NCBI RefSeq assembly: GCF_002097535.1
Contig: NZ_CP020772.1
Location: forward strand, 1,426,001 to 1,490,000
Direction of reading: 5' to 3'
Length of the DNA: 64,000 bases
Origin: Halobacillus mangrovi
Lineage (GTDB): Bacteria; Bacillota; Bacilli; Bacillales; Halobacillaceae
The notes under the pieces were generated by a model that was not told the DNA's origin, did no database searches, and saw only the letters and a list, made by a program, of their open reading frames with translations. This document shows positions 38,932 to 47,586 of this stretch, piece by piece. Both the position numbers and the translations under genes were made by a program. How positions within the stretch are numbered: the stretch's first letter is position 1; every line of letters starts with the position of its first letter.

Positions 38932-41067
38932 GTGACCCAGTTAATGCTCAAGTATTTTCGTGATCAACAGAAGAAGCTAGAAGCAGAAAACACGTATGAT
39001 ACCCAGTGTCCCTTTTGCAGCATGCAATGCAAAATGCAATTAATTGAGCAGAAAGGTGTGGGGAGGAAAACTTATAAAGCGGTGGGCAAAGACAACCCCA
39101 CCTCACAAGGACGGCTCTGTATAAAAGGAATGAATGCTCATCAGCACGCGCTGCACAGAGAACGTATCACTCAGCCAATGTTGAAGGAAGGTGGAGAGTT
39201 CAAGCCTATTACATGGACAGAAGCGTTAAACTGTATCCGATCTAAATTCAATGGAATACAAGAGACTGACGGTTTAAATGCTGTTTCCGTGTACGGCAGT
39301 GCCTCGCTTACCAATGAAGAGGCTTACCTATTAGGGAAATTTGCTCGGGTAGCTTTGAGAACGAAGCACATCGATTACAACGGCCGCTTATGTATGGCGT
39401 CAGCCGCAACTGCGGCAAATCAAGCGTTCGGCATGGATCGAGGATTCGCGAATTCTTTGCAGGAAATCCCACATACGCGTTGTATCATTTTAGCTGGTAC
39501 AAACATAGCTGAATGCCAGCCTACGATCATGCCTTACTTTGAAAAAGCGAAAGAAAATGGGGCTTACGTTATTGCGATCGACCCACGCGAAACACCCACT
39601 ACTGAAATTGCCGACTTGCATTTAAAAAATCAACCAGGATCAGATGCCGCTCTCGCCAATGGCCTCCTAAAAATCATCATTGAGAATCAATTTATAGATA
39701 GAGAATTTATTCGGCAACGTGTAAGTGGATTTGATGATGTTGCTCGCCACCTTTCTGCTATTAGCTTAGAGGATGTGACAGAACACACTGGAATTTCAAA
39801 AGAGGATCTGTATCAGGCTGCCAGTACTTTTGGCCAAGAAGAGTCAGGGATGATATTCACAGCTAGAGGAATCGAGCAGCAAACGGACGGAACAGCTGCG
39901 GTGCGTGGTTTTTTAAACATTCTTTTGGCTACAGGAAAGATAGGAAAGCCCTATTCAGGATATGGAGCTGTTACTGGTCAGGGGAATGGGCAAGGAGCAC
40001 GGGAACATGGTCAGAAGGCTGATCAACTTCCAGGTTATCGCTCGATTGAAAATAAAGAAGACCGCAAGTATGTGGCAGATGTATGGGGAATCAAAGAAAA
40101 TGATCTGCCTGGTAAAGGAGTCAGTGCCTATGAAATGTTCGAAAAGATGGACGAGGGAACTATAACTGCCTTGTTCCTAATGTGTTCCAATCCTGTGGCT
40201 TCAAATCCTAATGCAAATTTTGTAAAGAGAGCGATAAAGAAACTTAAGTTCTTTGTAGCTGTCGACCTATTTATTTCTGAGTCAGCTGAATTGGCTGATT
40301 TAATACTTCCTGCGTCCTCTTATTTAGAGGACCAGGGGACGATGACTAATATTGAAGGCCGGGTGACGTTGAGAGAGGCAAGTCGACCTGTCCCGGGACA
40401 GGTGAAGCATGATTGGCAAATCATTTGTGACATTGCGAAGGTGCTTGGCAAAGAGGAATATTTCTCTTTTGCTAATGCGGAAGAGATTTTTAATGAGTTG
40501 AGGTTGGCAAGTAAGGGGGGCATTGCAGATTATTATGGGATCACCTATAACAAATTAAGAAATCTAAACGGCGTTTTATGGCCCTGTCCTGATTTAGAGC
40601 ATGAGGGAACGGAAAGATTGTTCCAACATTCATTTGCTCATGAAGACGGGAAAGCCAAAATGAAAATTATATCTAATAAAGCTCAAGTTCATAAAGATGA
40701 AGCCAGTGACATGTTTCCGCTCATCTTAACCACTGGGCGAGTAATGTCACATTATCTAACAGGAGAACAGACGAGGAGAAGTTCGTCTTTGGCAGCGAGG
40801 GAGATAGAATCATGTATGGAGATTCACCCTTCAACAGGAGAAAAGTACGGGGTGAAAGACAAGACGCTCGTTAAGATTGAATCATCACAAGGGCGAATTG
40901 TTGTCCGTAGCAAATGGAGCAACAAAGTTAGTAAGGGGACCGTATTTGTTCCTTTCCATTGGGGTGATACACAGAATGTCAATCAACTCATCTCGGATAA
41001 ATTGGATCCAGATTGCCGTATGCCAGGCTTCAAAGTGGTTGCTGTGAAGATAAGTCCTTATATGTAA
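38932..41067 (+). CDS. nasC: Assimilatory nitrate reductase catalytic subunit NasC
   Basis: Molybdenum bis-MGD enzyme that reduces nitrate to nitrite in the cytoplasm. The 711 residues begin with a [4Fe-4S] motif Cys26-x2-Cys29-x3-Cys33 and Cys63 (GRLCIKG). The probable molybdenum Cys is in NGRLCMASA; further marks are GTNIAECQP, TARGIEQQTDG and the C-terminal cofactor domain from about residue 580 with LTTGRVMSHYLTGEQTRRS. I chose the GTG at 38932, with AAAGGAG 8 bases upstream, over an upstream TTG. No twin-arginine signal is present, which supports the assimilatory type. Confidence 0.95.
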   Translation: MTQLMLKYFRDQQKKLEAENTYDTQCPFCSMQCKMQLIEQKGVGRKTYKAVGKDNPTSQGRLCIKGMNAHQHALHRERITQPMLKEGGEFKPITWTEALNCIRSKFNGIQETDGLNAVSVYGSASLTNEEAYLLGKFARVALRTKHIDYNGRLCMASAATAANQAFGMDRGFANSLQEIPHTRCIILAGTNIAECQPTIMPYFEKAKENGAYVIAIDPRETPTTEIADLHLKNQPGSDAALANGLLKIIIENQFIDREFIRQRVSGFDDVARHLSAISLEDVTEHTGISKEDLYQAASTFGQEESGMIFTARGIEQQTDGTAAVRGFLNILLATGKIGKPYSGYGAVTGQGNGQGAREHGQKADQLPGYRSIENKEDRKYVADVWGIKENDLPGKGVSAYEMFEKMDEGTITALFLMCSNPVASNPNANFVKRAIKKLKFFVAVDLFISESAELADLILPASSYLEDQGTMTNIEGRVTLREASRPVPGQVKHDWQIICDIAKVLGKEEYFSFANAEEIFNELRLASKGGIADYYGITYNKLRNLNGVLWPCPDLEHEGTERLFQHSFAHEDGKAKMKIISNKAQVHKDEASDMFPLILTTGRVMSHYLTGEQTRRSSSLAAREIESCMEIHPSTGEKYGVKDKTLVKIESSQGRIVVRSKWSNKVSKGTVFVPFHWGDTQNVNQLISDKLDPDCRMPGFKVVAVKISPYM

Positions 41068-41088
41068 AAAAGCTTCCTTAAAATAATG

Positions 41089-41140
41089 TGTCAGGTTTTC
41101 TGACATAAGAATTGAATGACCTAAGAACTGACCATACAAT
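41089..41140 (+). promoter_or_regulatory. TnrA/GlnR box and promoter of nasD
   Basis: TGTCAGGTTTTCTGACA (41089-41105) is a TnrA-type palindrome with one deviation from consensus. TTGAAT (41112-41117), 17 bases and TACAAT (41135-41140) follow, so the start is about 50 bases from the box centre. Confidence 0.82.
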
Positions 41141-41200
41141 GAATAGTAATAATTGAAATTATTCAAAAAATTAACACTATTTATCTGGAGGTTCTGCTAC

Positions 41201-43612
41201 ATGGCAAAGCAAAAACTAGTTCTTATTGGGAATGGTATGGCAGGAATAAGGGCGATTGAAGAAGTTCTTAAATTATCACCAGAAAAATTTGAGATTACTG
41301 TGTTCGGAAGTGAACCCTATCCAAATTATAACCGAATTGAATTATCTAAAGTTTTGCAGGGAGATACAAAAATTGATGATATCACGCTAAACAGCTGGCA
41401 ATGGTACGAAGAAAACGATATCCTGCTCTATCCCGGAGAGACCGTAACTGTCATTGATAAGGATAGACAACGCATTTATACAGATAAGGATCGTCAAGTT
41501 GATTTCGATAAGTTAATCATAGCTACAGGATCTGTCCCCTTTATGCTTCCACTCCCTGGGGCAGATAAAGATGGGGTTACAGCATTTCGGGACATTAAAG
41601 ATTGTGAAAACATGATGGATTGTGCGAATCAATACAAAAAAGCAGTGGTGATCGGCGGAGGGCTGTTAGGTTTGGAAGCGGCTCGGGGGCTATTGAACCT
41701 TGGTATGAAGGTGGACGTCGTACATATAGCTGATTATTTGATGGAAAGGCAGCTGGATAAAACAGCAGGTAAAATGCTTCAAAGTGAGCTTGAAGAACAA
41801 GGGATGAATTTTCTCCTGGAGAAGCAGTCAGCTGAAATTACAGGTCAGGACCGCGTAGAAGGCCTCAAATTTAAAGATGGAGAAGAAATCGAAGCAGATT
41901 TGGTCGTAATGGCTGTCGGCATTAGACCTAACATCAGCTTAGCTAAAGAAAGTGGGATTCCTGTCAACCGAGGCATCATTGTCAATGATTATTTAGAAAC
42001 TCAGGTTCCAAATATCTTTGCTGTTGGGGAGTGTGCAGAGCATAGAGAGATGGTCTATGGGTTGGTGGCACCATTGTATCAGCAAGGGAAAGAAATGGCA
42101 CTCAAGATTTGCGAGTTAGAAGGGGAAGGTTACGAAGGGTCCGTCTTATCCACGCAATTGAAAGTATCAGGAGTGGATGTATTTTCTACCGGAAAAATCA
42201 ATGAAGATGAGGGAACGAAATCAATTAAAGTGTTTGACGATTGGAAAGGTATTTATAAGAAAGTCCTTATTGATGACGGGAAAATTACAGGAGCTGTGCT
42301 ATTCGGTGATACCAAGGATGGCAATCGTCTCTTATCTCTTATCAATAAAGAAGCCCCAATTGAAGAATACACAGATACTGACGGTGCTGACGCAGCGGGA
42401 ACGAATTTGGTTGCGGAAATGCCAGATGAAGAGATTATATGTGGATGTAATGGAGTGACAAAAGGAACCATTGTTGAATCCATAAACAGTCAAGGCCTCT
42501 CAACTGTAGAACAAGTGAAAGGCTGTACAAATGCCTCTAGATCGTGCGGAGGATGTAAATCGTTAGTATCGGAACTCTTAGAACATACCTTGGGAGATGA
42601 ATTTGATCAAAACCATAAAGAATCAATTTGTGCTTGTACGACTCTTTCAAAAGAGGAAGTAGTCGAAGAAATTAAAGCAAAAGGACTAACCCACACAAAA
42701 GAAGTTATGAATGTTCTTGGTTGGGAGTCAGAAGAAGGATGTTCCAAGTGTAAACCTGCTTTGAACTATTACCTTGGCATGCTTAATCCTAAAGAATATC
42801 AAGATGAAAAACAATCCCGCTTTGTAAACGAACGTTTGCACGCGAACATCCAAAAGGACGGTACGTATTCAGTCGTACCTCGGATGTACGGAGGAGTAAC
42901 CAATTCGAATGATTTAAGAAAGATAGCCGATGTGGCAGATAAATATGAAGTGAAATTAATCAAAGTCACGGGAGGTCAACGTTTGGATCTGCTTGGGGTA
43001 CAAAAAGAAGATTTGCCGCAAATTTGGTCTGAATTGGACATGCCCTCCGGGTCTGCTTATGCAAAAGGACTGCGAACAGTGAAAACATGTGTTGGAGCTG
43101 ACTTTTGCCGATTCGGAACTCAGGATTCTATCGGGCTAGGAGTTCGCTTGGAAAAGAAATTCGAAGGTCTAAATACCCCTCACAAAGTAAAAATGAGTGT
43201 ATCTGCCTGCCCTAGAAACTGCGCAGAGGGATCGGTCAAAGATATAGGGGTTGTCGGGCTGGATGGAGAGTTTGAAATCTATGTTGGCGGGAATGGCGGC
43301 ACGCATATGAGGAAAGCAGAATTGTTAAGTAAAGTGAAAACAGAGGAAGAAGTTATAGACACTTCAGCCGCGTTTTTACAATATTACAGGGAGGATGCTA
43401 ATTATTTAGAGCGAACATCAGCATGGGTGGAAAGAGTCGGTCTTGATCAGATCAAATCCGTCCTATCAGATAAGAAAACGTTCATAGATTTAAACCATAG
43501 AATGAATGAAGCATTGTCTGTTCTTAAGGACCCATGGAAGGAAGCGTTGGAAGATCAGAACATTCTAAAAGATCTCTATCAAAATGTAAAAGTACCTTCA
43601 GGTTCTCACTAA
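41201..43612 (+). CDS. nasD: Assimilatory nitrite reductase large subunit
   Basis: Siroheme enzyme reducing nitrite to ammonia with NAD(P)H, 803 residues. The FAD/NAD region (1-410) and BFD-type iron-sulphur regions (ICGCNGVTKG...CTNASRSCGGC; ICACTTLS...EEGCSKC) resemble NasB. The C-terminal catalytic domain is intact, with siroheme/[4Fe-4S] ligands Cys630 and Cys636 (TCVGADFCRFG) and Cys670 and Cys674 (SACPRNCAEG). ATG at 41201, after TGGAGG, is preferred to the far upstream codon of the open frame. It heads the nasD-nasE-cobA-sirB operon. Confidence 0.96.
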   Translation: MAKQKLVLIGNGMAGIRAIEEVLKLSPEKFEITVFGSEPYPNYNRIELSKVLQGDTKIDDITLNSWQWYEENDILLYPGETVTVIDKDRQRIYTDKDRQVDFDKLIIATGSVPFMLPLPGADKDGVTAFRDIKDCENMMDCANQYKKAVVIGGGLLGLEAARGLLNLGMKVDVVHIADYLMERQLDKTAGKMLQSELEEQGMNFLLEKQSAEITGQDRVEGLKFKDGEEIEADLVVMAVGIRPNISLAKESGIPVNRGIIVNDYLETQVPNIFAVGECAEHREMVYGLVAPLYQQGKEMALKICELEGEGYEGSVLSTQLKVSGVDVFSTGKINEDEGTKSIKVFDDWKGIYKKVLIDDGKITGAVLFGDTKDGNRLLSLINKEAPIEEYTDTDGADAAGTNLVAEMPDEEIICGCNGVTKGTIVESINSQGLSTVEQVKGCTNASRSCGGCKSLVSELLEHTLGDEFDQNHKESICACTTLSKEEVVEEIKAKGLTHTKEVMNVLGWESEEGCSKCKPALNYYLGMLNPKEYQDEKQSRFVNERLHANIQKDGTYSVVPRMYGGVTNSNDLRKIADVADKYEVKLIKVTGGQRLDLLGVQKEDLPQIWSELDMPSGSAYAKGLRTVKTCVGADFCRFGTQDSIGLGVRLEKKFEGLNTPHKVKMSVSACPRNCAEGSVKDIGVVGLDGEFEIYVGGNGGTHMRKAELLSKVKTEEEVIDTSAAFLQYYREDANYLERTSAWVERVGLDQIKSVLSDKKTFIDLNHRMNEALSVLKDPWKEALEDQNILKDLYQNVKVPSGSH

Positions 43613-43630
43613 TCTAGAGGAGTGGTTTCG

Positions 43631-43954
43631 ATGGAAACGTTGCTAAATGAAGTCTTTGTTGCAAAAGTAGAAGATTTGCCTGAAAAGATTGGAAAGACCA
43701 CAGTAGTTGGCGATCTTGAGCTCGCTATATTTAAATTGGATAATGGCAAAGTCCATGCGATAGAAAATCGTTGTCCTCACAAAGGTGGCGTATTAGCTGA
43801 AGGGTTGGTTAGCGGCGAGCATGTTTTCTGCCCGATGCATGACTGGAAGATTAGCGTCAAAAATGGAAAGGTACAGGAACCAGATGTGGGTTGTGTTCAA
43901 ACGTTTGAGGTGGCGATAAAGAACGAGGAAGTATATGTCCTATTGCCCGAGTAG
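43631..43954 (+). CDS. nasE: Nitrite reductase small subunit, Rieske type
   Basis: 107-residue Rieske [2Fe-2S] protein that pairs with NasD. The cluster ligands are Cys48/His50 (CPHKGG) and Cys67/His70 (CPMHDW), in the standard arrangement. ATG at 43631 is used, with GAGGAG 8 bases upstream; the GTG at 43622 overlaps that site. It is 18 bases from the nasD stop and is followed by siroheme biosynthesis genes. Confidence 0.95.
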   Translation: METLLNEVFVAKVEDLPEKIGKTTVVGDLELAIFKLDNGKVHAIENRCPHKGGVLAEGLVSGEHVFCPMHDWKISVKNGKVQEPDVGCVQTFEVAIKNEEVYVLLPE

Positions 43955-44008
43955 TAAGAGATTGTCAGCTTACTTAGTGAAGTGTATACAAATTTGAGGA
44001 GGAATGAT

Positions 44009-44791
44009 ATGTCAAAGGTGTACCTAGTTGGAGCTGGACCAGGAGATGCAGAATTGATTACAGTTAAAGCTCTGAAGTGTATTCAAAAGGCTGATGTGAT
44101 TTTATATGACAGGTTAGTGAATGAAGATCTGCTTGAGGAAGCTAAATCTGATGTAGACCTAGTCTTTTGCGGGAAGCATCCAAAGTTTCATATTATAAAA
44201 CAGGAAACGATCAACCATCTGCTAGTGAAATACGCTAAACAAGGAAAAACCGTGACACGGCTGAAGGGTGGTGATCCGTTTGTGTTTGGAAGAGGGGCTG
44301 AAGAGGCAGAAGAATTAGCCAAGCACGGAATCTCCTTTGAGGTTGTTCCGGGGATTACTTCTGGAATTGCTGCGCCTGCTTATGCTGGAATTCCAATTAC
44401 TCATAGAGATATGGGAAGTTCATTTGCTGTAGTCGCAGGACATCGATGTAAAGGAAAGCATGAGGAAGTGGATTGGAAAAGTTTAGCCAAAGGTGTGGAT
44501 ACACTGGCCATCTACATGGGGGTCAGCAACCTTCCATACATACGCGAACAACTCCTTCTGAATGACAAAAACAAGGGGACTCCTGTCGCTCTCATTGAAC
44601 AGGGGACCACCGAGCATCAGAGAGTTGTATCGGGGACACTCGATAACATTGTCGATATAGTAGAAAAGTCAAAAGTTAAGAACCCTGCAATGATTATAGT
44701 AGGAGAAGTCGTACGTTTTCGAGACCGTCTCCATCAACTGAGCTTATTAAACCACAATCCAGTTCCTGAGACAGATGTTATAGAAGCTTGA
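44009..44791 (+). CDS. cobA: Uroporphyrinogen-III C-methyltransferase (NasF-like)
   Basis: Adds two methyl groups from S-adenosylmethionine to uroporphyrinogen III to give precorrin-2, the first step of siroheme synthesis. The 260 residues have the N-terminal VYLVGAGPGDAELIT, ADVILYDRLV, TRLKGGDPFVFGRGAEE, VVPGITSGIAAPAYAGIPITHR and a C-terminal VGEVVRFRD. It is the single-function type, without a CysG-like dehydrogenase domain. GAGGAGG lies just before ATG 44009. Placed after nasD-nasE, it supplies the NasD cofactor. Confidence 0.96.
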   Translation: MSKVYLVGAGPGDAELITVKALKCIQKADVILYDRLVNEDLLEEAKSDVDLVFCGKHPKFHIIKQETINHLLVKYAKQGKTVTRLKGGDPFVFGRGAEEAEELAKHGISFEVVPGITSGIAAPAYAGIPITHRDMGSSFAVVAGHRCKGKHEEVDWKSLAKGVDTLAIYMGVSNLPYIREQLLLNDKNKGTPVALIEQGTTEHQRVVSGTLDNIVDIVEKSKVKNPAMIIVGEVVRFRDRLHQLSLLNHNPVPETDVIEA

Positions 44792-44806
44792 GAAGGGAAG
44801 GTTAGA

Positions 44807-45568
44807 ATGGAAGCAGTGCTTTATGTTGGTCATGGAAGTCGTATGAAGGGAGCAGTGGATGAGGCAGCTCATTTTATAAATAAGGCTATGAAATTAGTGG
44901 ATACCCCCATACAAGAATATTGCTTTTTGGAACTATCAGGACCTGATATTAAAGAAGGTGTTAATAATTGCGTGCAGCGAGGAGCAACTTCTATTACTGT
45001 TGTTCCAGTCTTATTATTAACTGCTGCTCATGCAAAAGTAGATATTCCTCATACATTAAATAAAGTCGCTGTGAGCCACCCGGATTTGAAGTTTACTTAC
45101 GGGAGACCGCTCGGGGTTCAGGAAAAAATCATTGATGCTTTAATTGAAAGAATTAAAGACCGAAAAATCATTACAAACGATATGGATATTCTGCTGGTAG
45201 GGCGTGGGAGCAGCGATAAGGATGCAGTGCAAGATATCTGTACGATTGCAAAGCTCCTGAAAAAAAGGACTCATGTAAACAGTGTAGAGGTTTGTTTTCT
45301 GGCAGCTGCCTCCCCCCGTTTTGAGCCAAAAGTGAAGAGGGCAGCAAAGCAAGGAAAGAAAAATGTTATCATTCTTCCTTATCTATTATTCACAGGGGTC
45401 TTAATGACTTCGATTCATAAAACTGTTAATGAGCTTAGTTTGTCTCCGGAACAGAGCTTTATTGTTAGTGAATATTTAGGCGATCATCCTAATCTTTATC
45501 ATTTACTAAAAGACCGTGTGTTTGAAGCGAGGAAAAGTTGTTTTACAGTAGACGTGAAGCATAGTTGA
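44807..45568 (+). CDS. sirB: Sirohydrochlorin ferrochelatase (SirB/CbiX type)
   Basis: Inserts iron into sirohydrochlorin to finish siroheme. The 253-residue length covers two tandem CbiX-type halves. The metal-site motif VGHGSRMKGA is at residues 7-16; the second His is in LTAAHAKVDIP. In the second half the matching motif is VGRGSSDKD, with Arg for His, as is usual when only one half is catalytic. The precorrin-2 dehydrogenase is not in this window. It is the last gene of the nasD operon and is followed by a terminator. Confidence 0.9.
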   Translation: MEAVLYVGHGSRMKGAVDEAAHFINKAMKLVDTPIQEYCFLELSGPDIKEGVNNCVQRGATSITVVPVLLLTAAHAKVDIPHTLNKVAVSHPDLKFTYGRPLGVQEKIIDALIERIKDRKIITNDMDILLVGRGSSDKDAVQDICTIAKLLKKRTHVNSVEVCFLAAASPRFEPKVKRAAKQGKKNVIILPYLLFTGVLMTSIHKTVNELSLSPEQSFIVSEYLGDHPNLYHLLKDRVFEARKSCFTVDVKHS

Positions 45569-45577
45569 AATATGCAG

Positions 45578-45601
45578 CCGTCCCATAGTGGGGCGGTTTT
45601 T
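45578..45601 (+). terminator. Terminator after sirB
   Basis: CCGTCCC (45578-45584) pairs with GGGGCGG (45590-45596) with one G-U pair, then five T. Confidence 0.8.
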
Positions 45602-45741
45602 CACATTAATAAAATGTTCTAATAAAAAGCTCAGTTAAAAGTTGAGATTAATAATTTAGTGATTTGTTCAACTAAATAGCAGGATAGTGGAAGACTCGAT
45701 TTCGATGTGCTGTGAGCTTTCCGTTGCCCTAAGTAGAATTT

Positions 45742-45861
45742 GGAGGTCCGAGAAATCACTCGCTTTCCGTGGGCATGTGCTGAGCCTTCTCGAGCTAAAG
45801 CTCTCCGGGTTCTCACCTATCATGTTCATCCCACAGGAGTCTCGCGATTTCTCAGACCTCC
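45742..45861. repeat. Fold-back repeat element, copy 3
   Basis: Arms GGAGGTCCGAGAAATC (45742-45757) and GATTTCTCAGACCTCC (45846-45861) are inverted with one mismatch. Inside are the shared boxes ACTCGCTTTCCGTGGGCATGTG and CCCACAGGAGTCTCGCG (same family as the copies at 28101, 28429 and 62722). It lies in the 878-base gap between sirB and the DUF4396 gene. Confidence 0.8.
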
Positions 45862-45925
45862 TTACGGCTGTTGGGAGAAACGAAACGTTATTGGTACCGA
45901 AAATCTATCTGTAACTTAGGAAATC

Positions 45926-46062
45926 AATGCCTCCTTACTCCTGTTAAATGGGGCCGTTCATTACACTATAGATGAGTTGTTTTCCAGCCAACCTTACGCC
46001 TATTACGCAACGGCGCTGAGAATATCTTGAATTTAAGTCTTCAGGATAAGGAGGCATTTTTT
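45926..46062. repeat. 137-base element with 17-base terminal inverted repeats
   Basis: AATGCCTCCTTACTCCTG (45926-45943) is inverted by CAGGATAAGGAGGCATT (46042-46058), with one base missing, and is followed by TTTT. The inside has no credible gene. It could be a miniature mobile element or a long-loop terminator; the arms are not those of the fold-back repeat family. Confidence 0.5.
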
Positions 46063-46092
46063 GTAGATGGATTGAGGAATATCAATAAAAAG

Positions 46093-46132
46093 AAGTATGC
46101 TTCCGCTGCTAGGGGGTGATGGAAGCATACTT
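46093..46132. repeat. Hairpin with 12-base perfect arms
   Basis: AAGTATGCTTCC (46093-46104) and GGAAGCATACTT (46121-46132) enclose a 16-base loop that contains AGGGGGTGAT. No T-run. Confidence 0.5.
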
Positions 46133-46182
46133 TACAAGTGGTTTCATTGAATAGATTACTTATCAAATAAGAGAATGTTTTA

Positions 46183-46222
46183 TAGCAAAATAGCTTTTCC
46201 AAAGACAAAGCTTATTTTGCTA
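46183..46222. repeat. AT-rich hairpin with 15-16-base arms
   Basis: TAGCAAAATAGCTTT (46183-46197) pairs with AAAGCTTATTTTGCTA (46207-46222) with one bulged base. No T-run. The remaining 46223-46390 is AT-rich and empty. Confidence 0.5.
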
Positions 46223-46390
46223 CCCACATCTTTACCGCAAGGACTAAAAATGAGAATACATTAACATTTTTTGTTCTTCGGATAGTTAAGACCTCCCAAT
46301 TATCTGAATGTTTTGATTAATATAAGATTACCATGTGACTTACAAGCTTAAAACCTTTCTGTGAGGAAACCTTACAAGGAAAATTGAATA

Positions 46391-46424
46391 AAAAAAGCTT
46401 GAGGGGAGAAAACCTCAAGCTTTT
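46391..46424. terminator. Terminator of the DUF4396 gene
   Basis: AAAAGCTTGAGG (46393-46404) is perfectly inverted by CCTCAAGCTTTT (46413-46424). On the minus strand it ends in a run of T, placing it after the gene that stops at 46447. Confidence 0.88.
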
Positions 46425-46446
46425 CTAAGTATATAACAATATATCT

Positions 46447-47103
46447 TTACATCTCCTCTTTTATTCCTTTTCTAACGAGTACCCAGTTGGCTGGATAACT
46501 TGTAATAAAACCTAAGATCATCGCGATTTGCATCATAAACCAGTATGTCGCTTCATTTGGCTTCGGCGGTTCACTGAACAGAACAAAATGGACAATGGCC
46601 ATCCATCCAAACATCCCGACTTCAAATGCTATTAAAGAAACGGAGTCCGCTTTAACGGCTGCTTTAATAGCTCCCATTACGCCTTGTTCCTTGTTCATAG
46701 GGTATATGGCGTAGAATTGAAAGATGATACCGAAGATATACGCCAAAATGAATTCAACTACATAGTGGGCGAATAGAACGGAACCTGCTATCATTAGACC
46801 TGTAAGAGCAACAATCGGAACGCCGACCGCATCACCGAATGTACACCCAGCTGAGCAGTGGCTTGTGGATACGAATACTTTAGCTGGACGGCCGCGGCGG
46901 TCTTCTTTTTCATTGTCTTTTGCTTTTAAACGGCCCCATTTGAAATAGGTCCAGAGAGCAATCGGGCCGAAAAACCATCCATTGATCGGCCACACGAAAT
47001 TCATAACCTTCATCATTTGAGGATGTCTGATCACATCAACTATGATAATGATAGAAGATAGGATTCCAATTCCTAATGCTATCCAAGAAATAAAAGCTAA
47101 CAT
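46447..47103 (-). CDS. DUF4396 multi-pass membrane protein
   Basis: 218-residue integral membrane protein of the DUF4396 type. Membrane segments lie at about 3-24, 36-53, 98-117, 121-136, 155-176 and 188-207. Between the second and third is the cytoplasmic or loop motif STSHCSAGCTFGD (about 79-91), whose His and two Cys could bind a metal. No function is established that I know. It is divergent from csoR-copA-copZ, and a CsoR-like box lies 37 bases before its start, so copper control is inferred. TGAGGTG precedes the ATG. Confidence 0.8.
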   Translation of the reverse strand: MLAFISWIALGIGILSSIIIIVDVIRHPQMMKVMNFVWPINGWFFGPIALWTYFKWGRLKAKDNEKEDRRGRPAKVFVSTSHCSAGCTFGDAVGVPIVALTGLMIAGSVLFAHYVVEFILAYIFGIIFQFYAIYPMNKEQGVMGAIKAAVKADSVSLIAFEVGMFGWMAIVHFVLFSEPPKPNEATYWFMMQIAMILGFITSYPANWVLVRKGIKEEM

Positions 47104-47139
47104 CCAATCACCTCAGAATTTTTATTGTACTTATAACCG

Positions 47140-47156
47140 ATACCCCCTAAGTGTAT
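47140..47156 (-). promoter_or_regulatory. CsoR-like box before the DUF4396 gene
   Basis: ATACCCCCTAAGTGTAT is a 17-base near-palindrome; its complement shares the outer ATAC and the whole GGGGTAT arm with the csoR box at 47213. A possible -10 (TATAAG, minus strand) lies just downstream. Confidence 0.65.
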
Positions 47157-47202
47157 AAAATAAAACATTCCAGCATTAACTAATTATATTGAGGCTGATT
47201 TG

Positions 47203-47232
47203 TTGACTGTAAATACCTATGCGGGGTATATT
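47203..47232 (+). promoter_or_regulatory. csoR promoter with CsoR box
   Basis: TTGACT (47203-47208), 18 bases and TATATT (47227-47232) form the promoter. ATACCTATGCGGGGTAT (47213-47229) lies in its spacer, with ATACC/GGTAT arms like the copper operators of Bacillus. Confidence 0.8.
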
Positions 47233-47256
47233 AAAGACTAACAGGAGGAAAAAAAT

Positions 47257-47574
47257 ATGTGTGAACATACATTACCAGAGAATAGCGGAAAAAAGCCCGC
47301 AAAACCTAGGACAGATGAAGAGAAACAAGCGGTCATGAATCGATTGAAACGAATAGAAGGTCAAGTTAGAGGTATTCAAAAGATGGTAGAAAATGATCGT
47401 TATTGTGTTGATGTTCTTGTGCAAATCTCAGCGATCAATAAAGCTTTGAATAAAGTGGGATATTCCCTATTAGAACGACACACTCATCATTGTGTCGCAG
47501 GAGCCATTAAAAAAGGTGAAGGGGAAGAAGCCATTGATGAGTTGATGAAAGTGATTCAGCAATTCTCCAAATAA
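47257..47574 (+). CDS. csoR: Copper-sensing repressor CsoR
   Basis: All-helical copper(I) sensor, 105 residues, that releases DNA when copper is bound. The copper ligands fit the Cys-His-Cys pattern: Cys50 (NDRYCVDVLVQ), His75 and Cys79 (RHTHHCV), with exactly the spacing of Bacillus subtilis CsoR. The first helix carries RLKRIEGQVRGIQKM. It is followed after 12 bases by copA, and AGGAGG precedes the ATG. It probably represses its own operon and the divergent gene through the two boxes between them. Confidence 0.96.
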   Translation: MCEHTLPENSGKKPAKPRTDEEKQAVMNRLKRIEGQVRGIQKMVENDRYCVDVLVQISAINKALNKVGYSLLERHTHHCVAGAIKKGEGEEAIDELMKVIQQFSK

Positions 47575-47586
47575 GGAGGTTCAAAC

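Noticed and set aside
45631-45914. Open frames across repeat copy 3 on both strands
   Set aside because: They cover the repeat arms, have no ribosome site, and equivalent frames are not kept in other copies.
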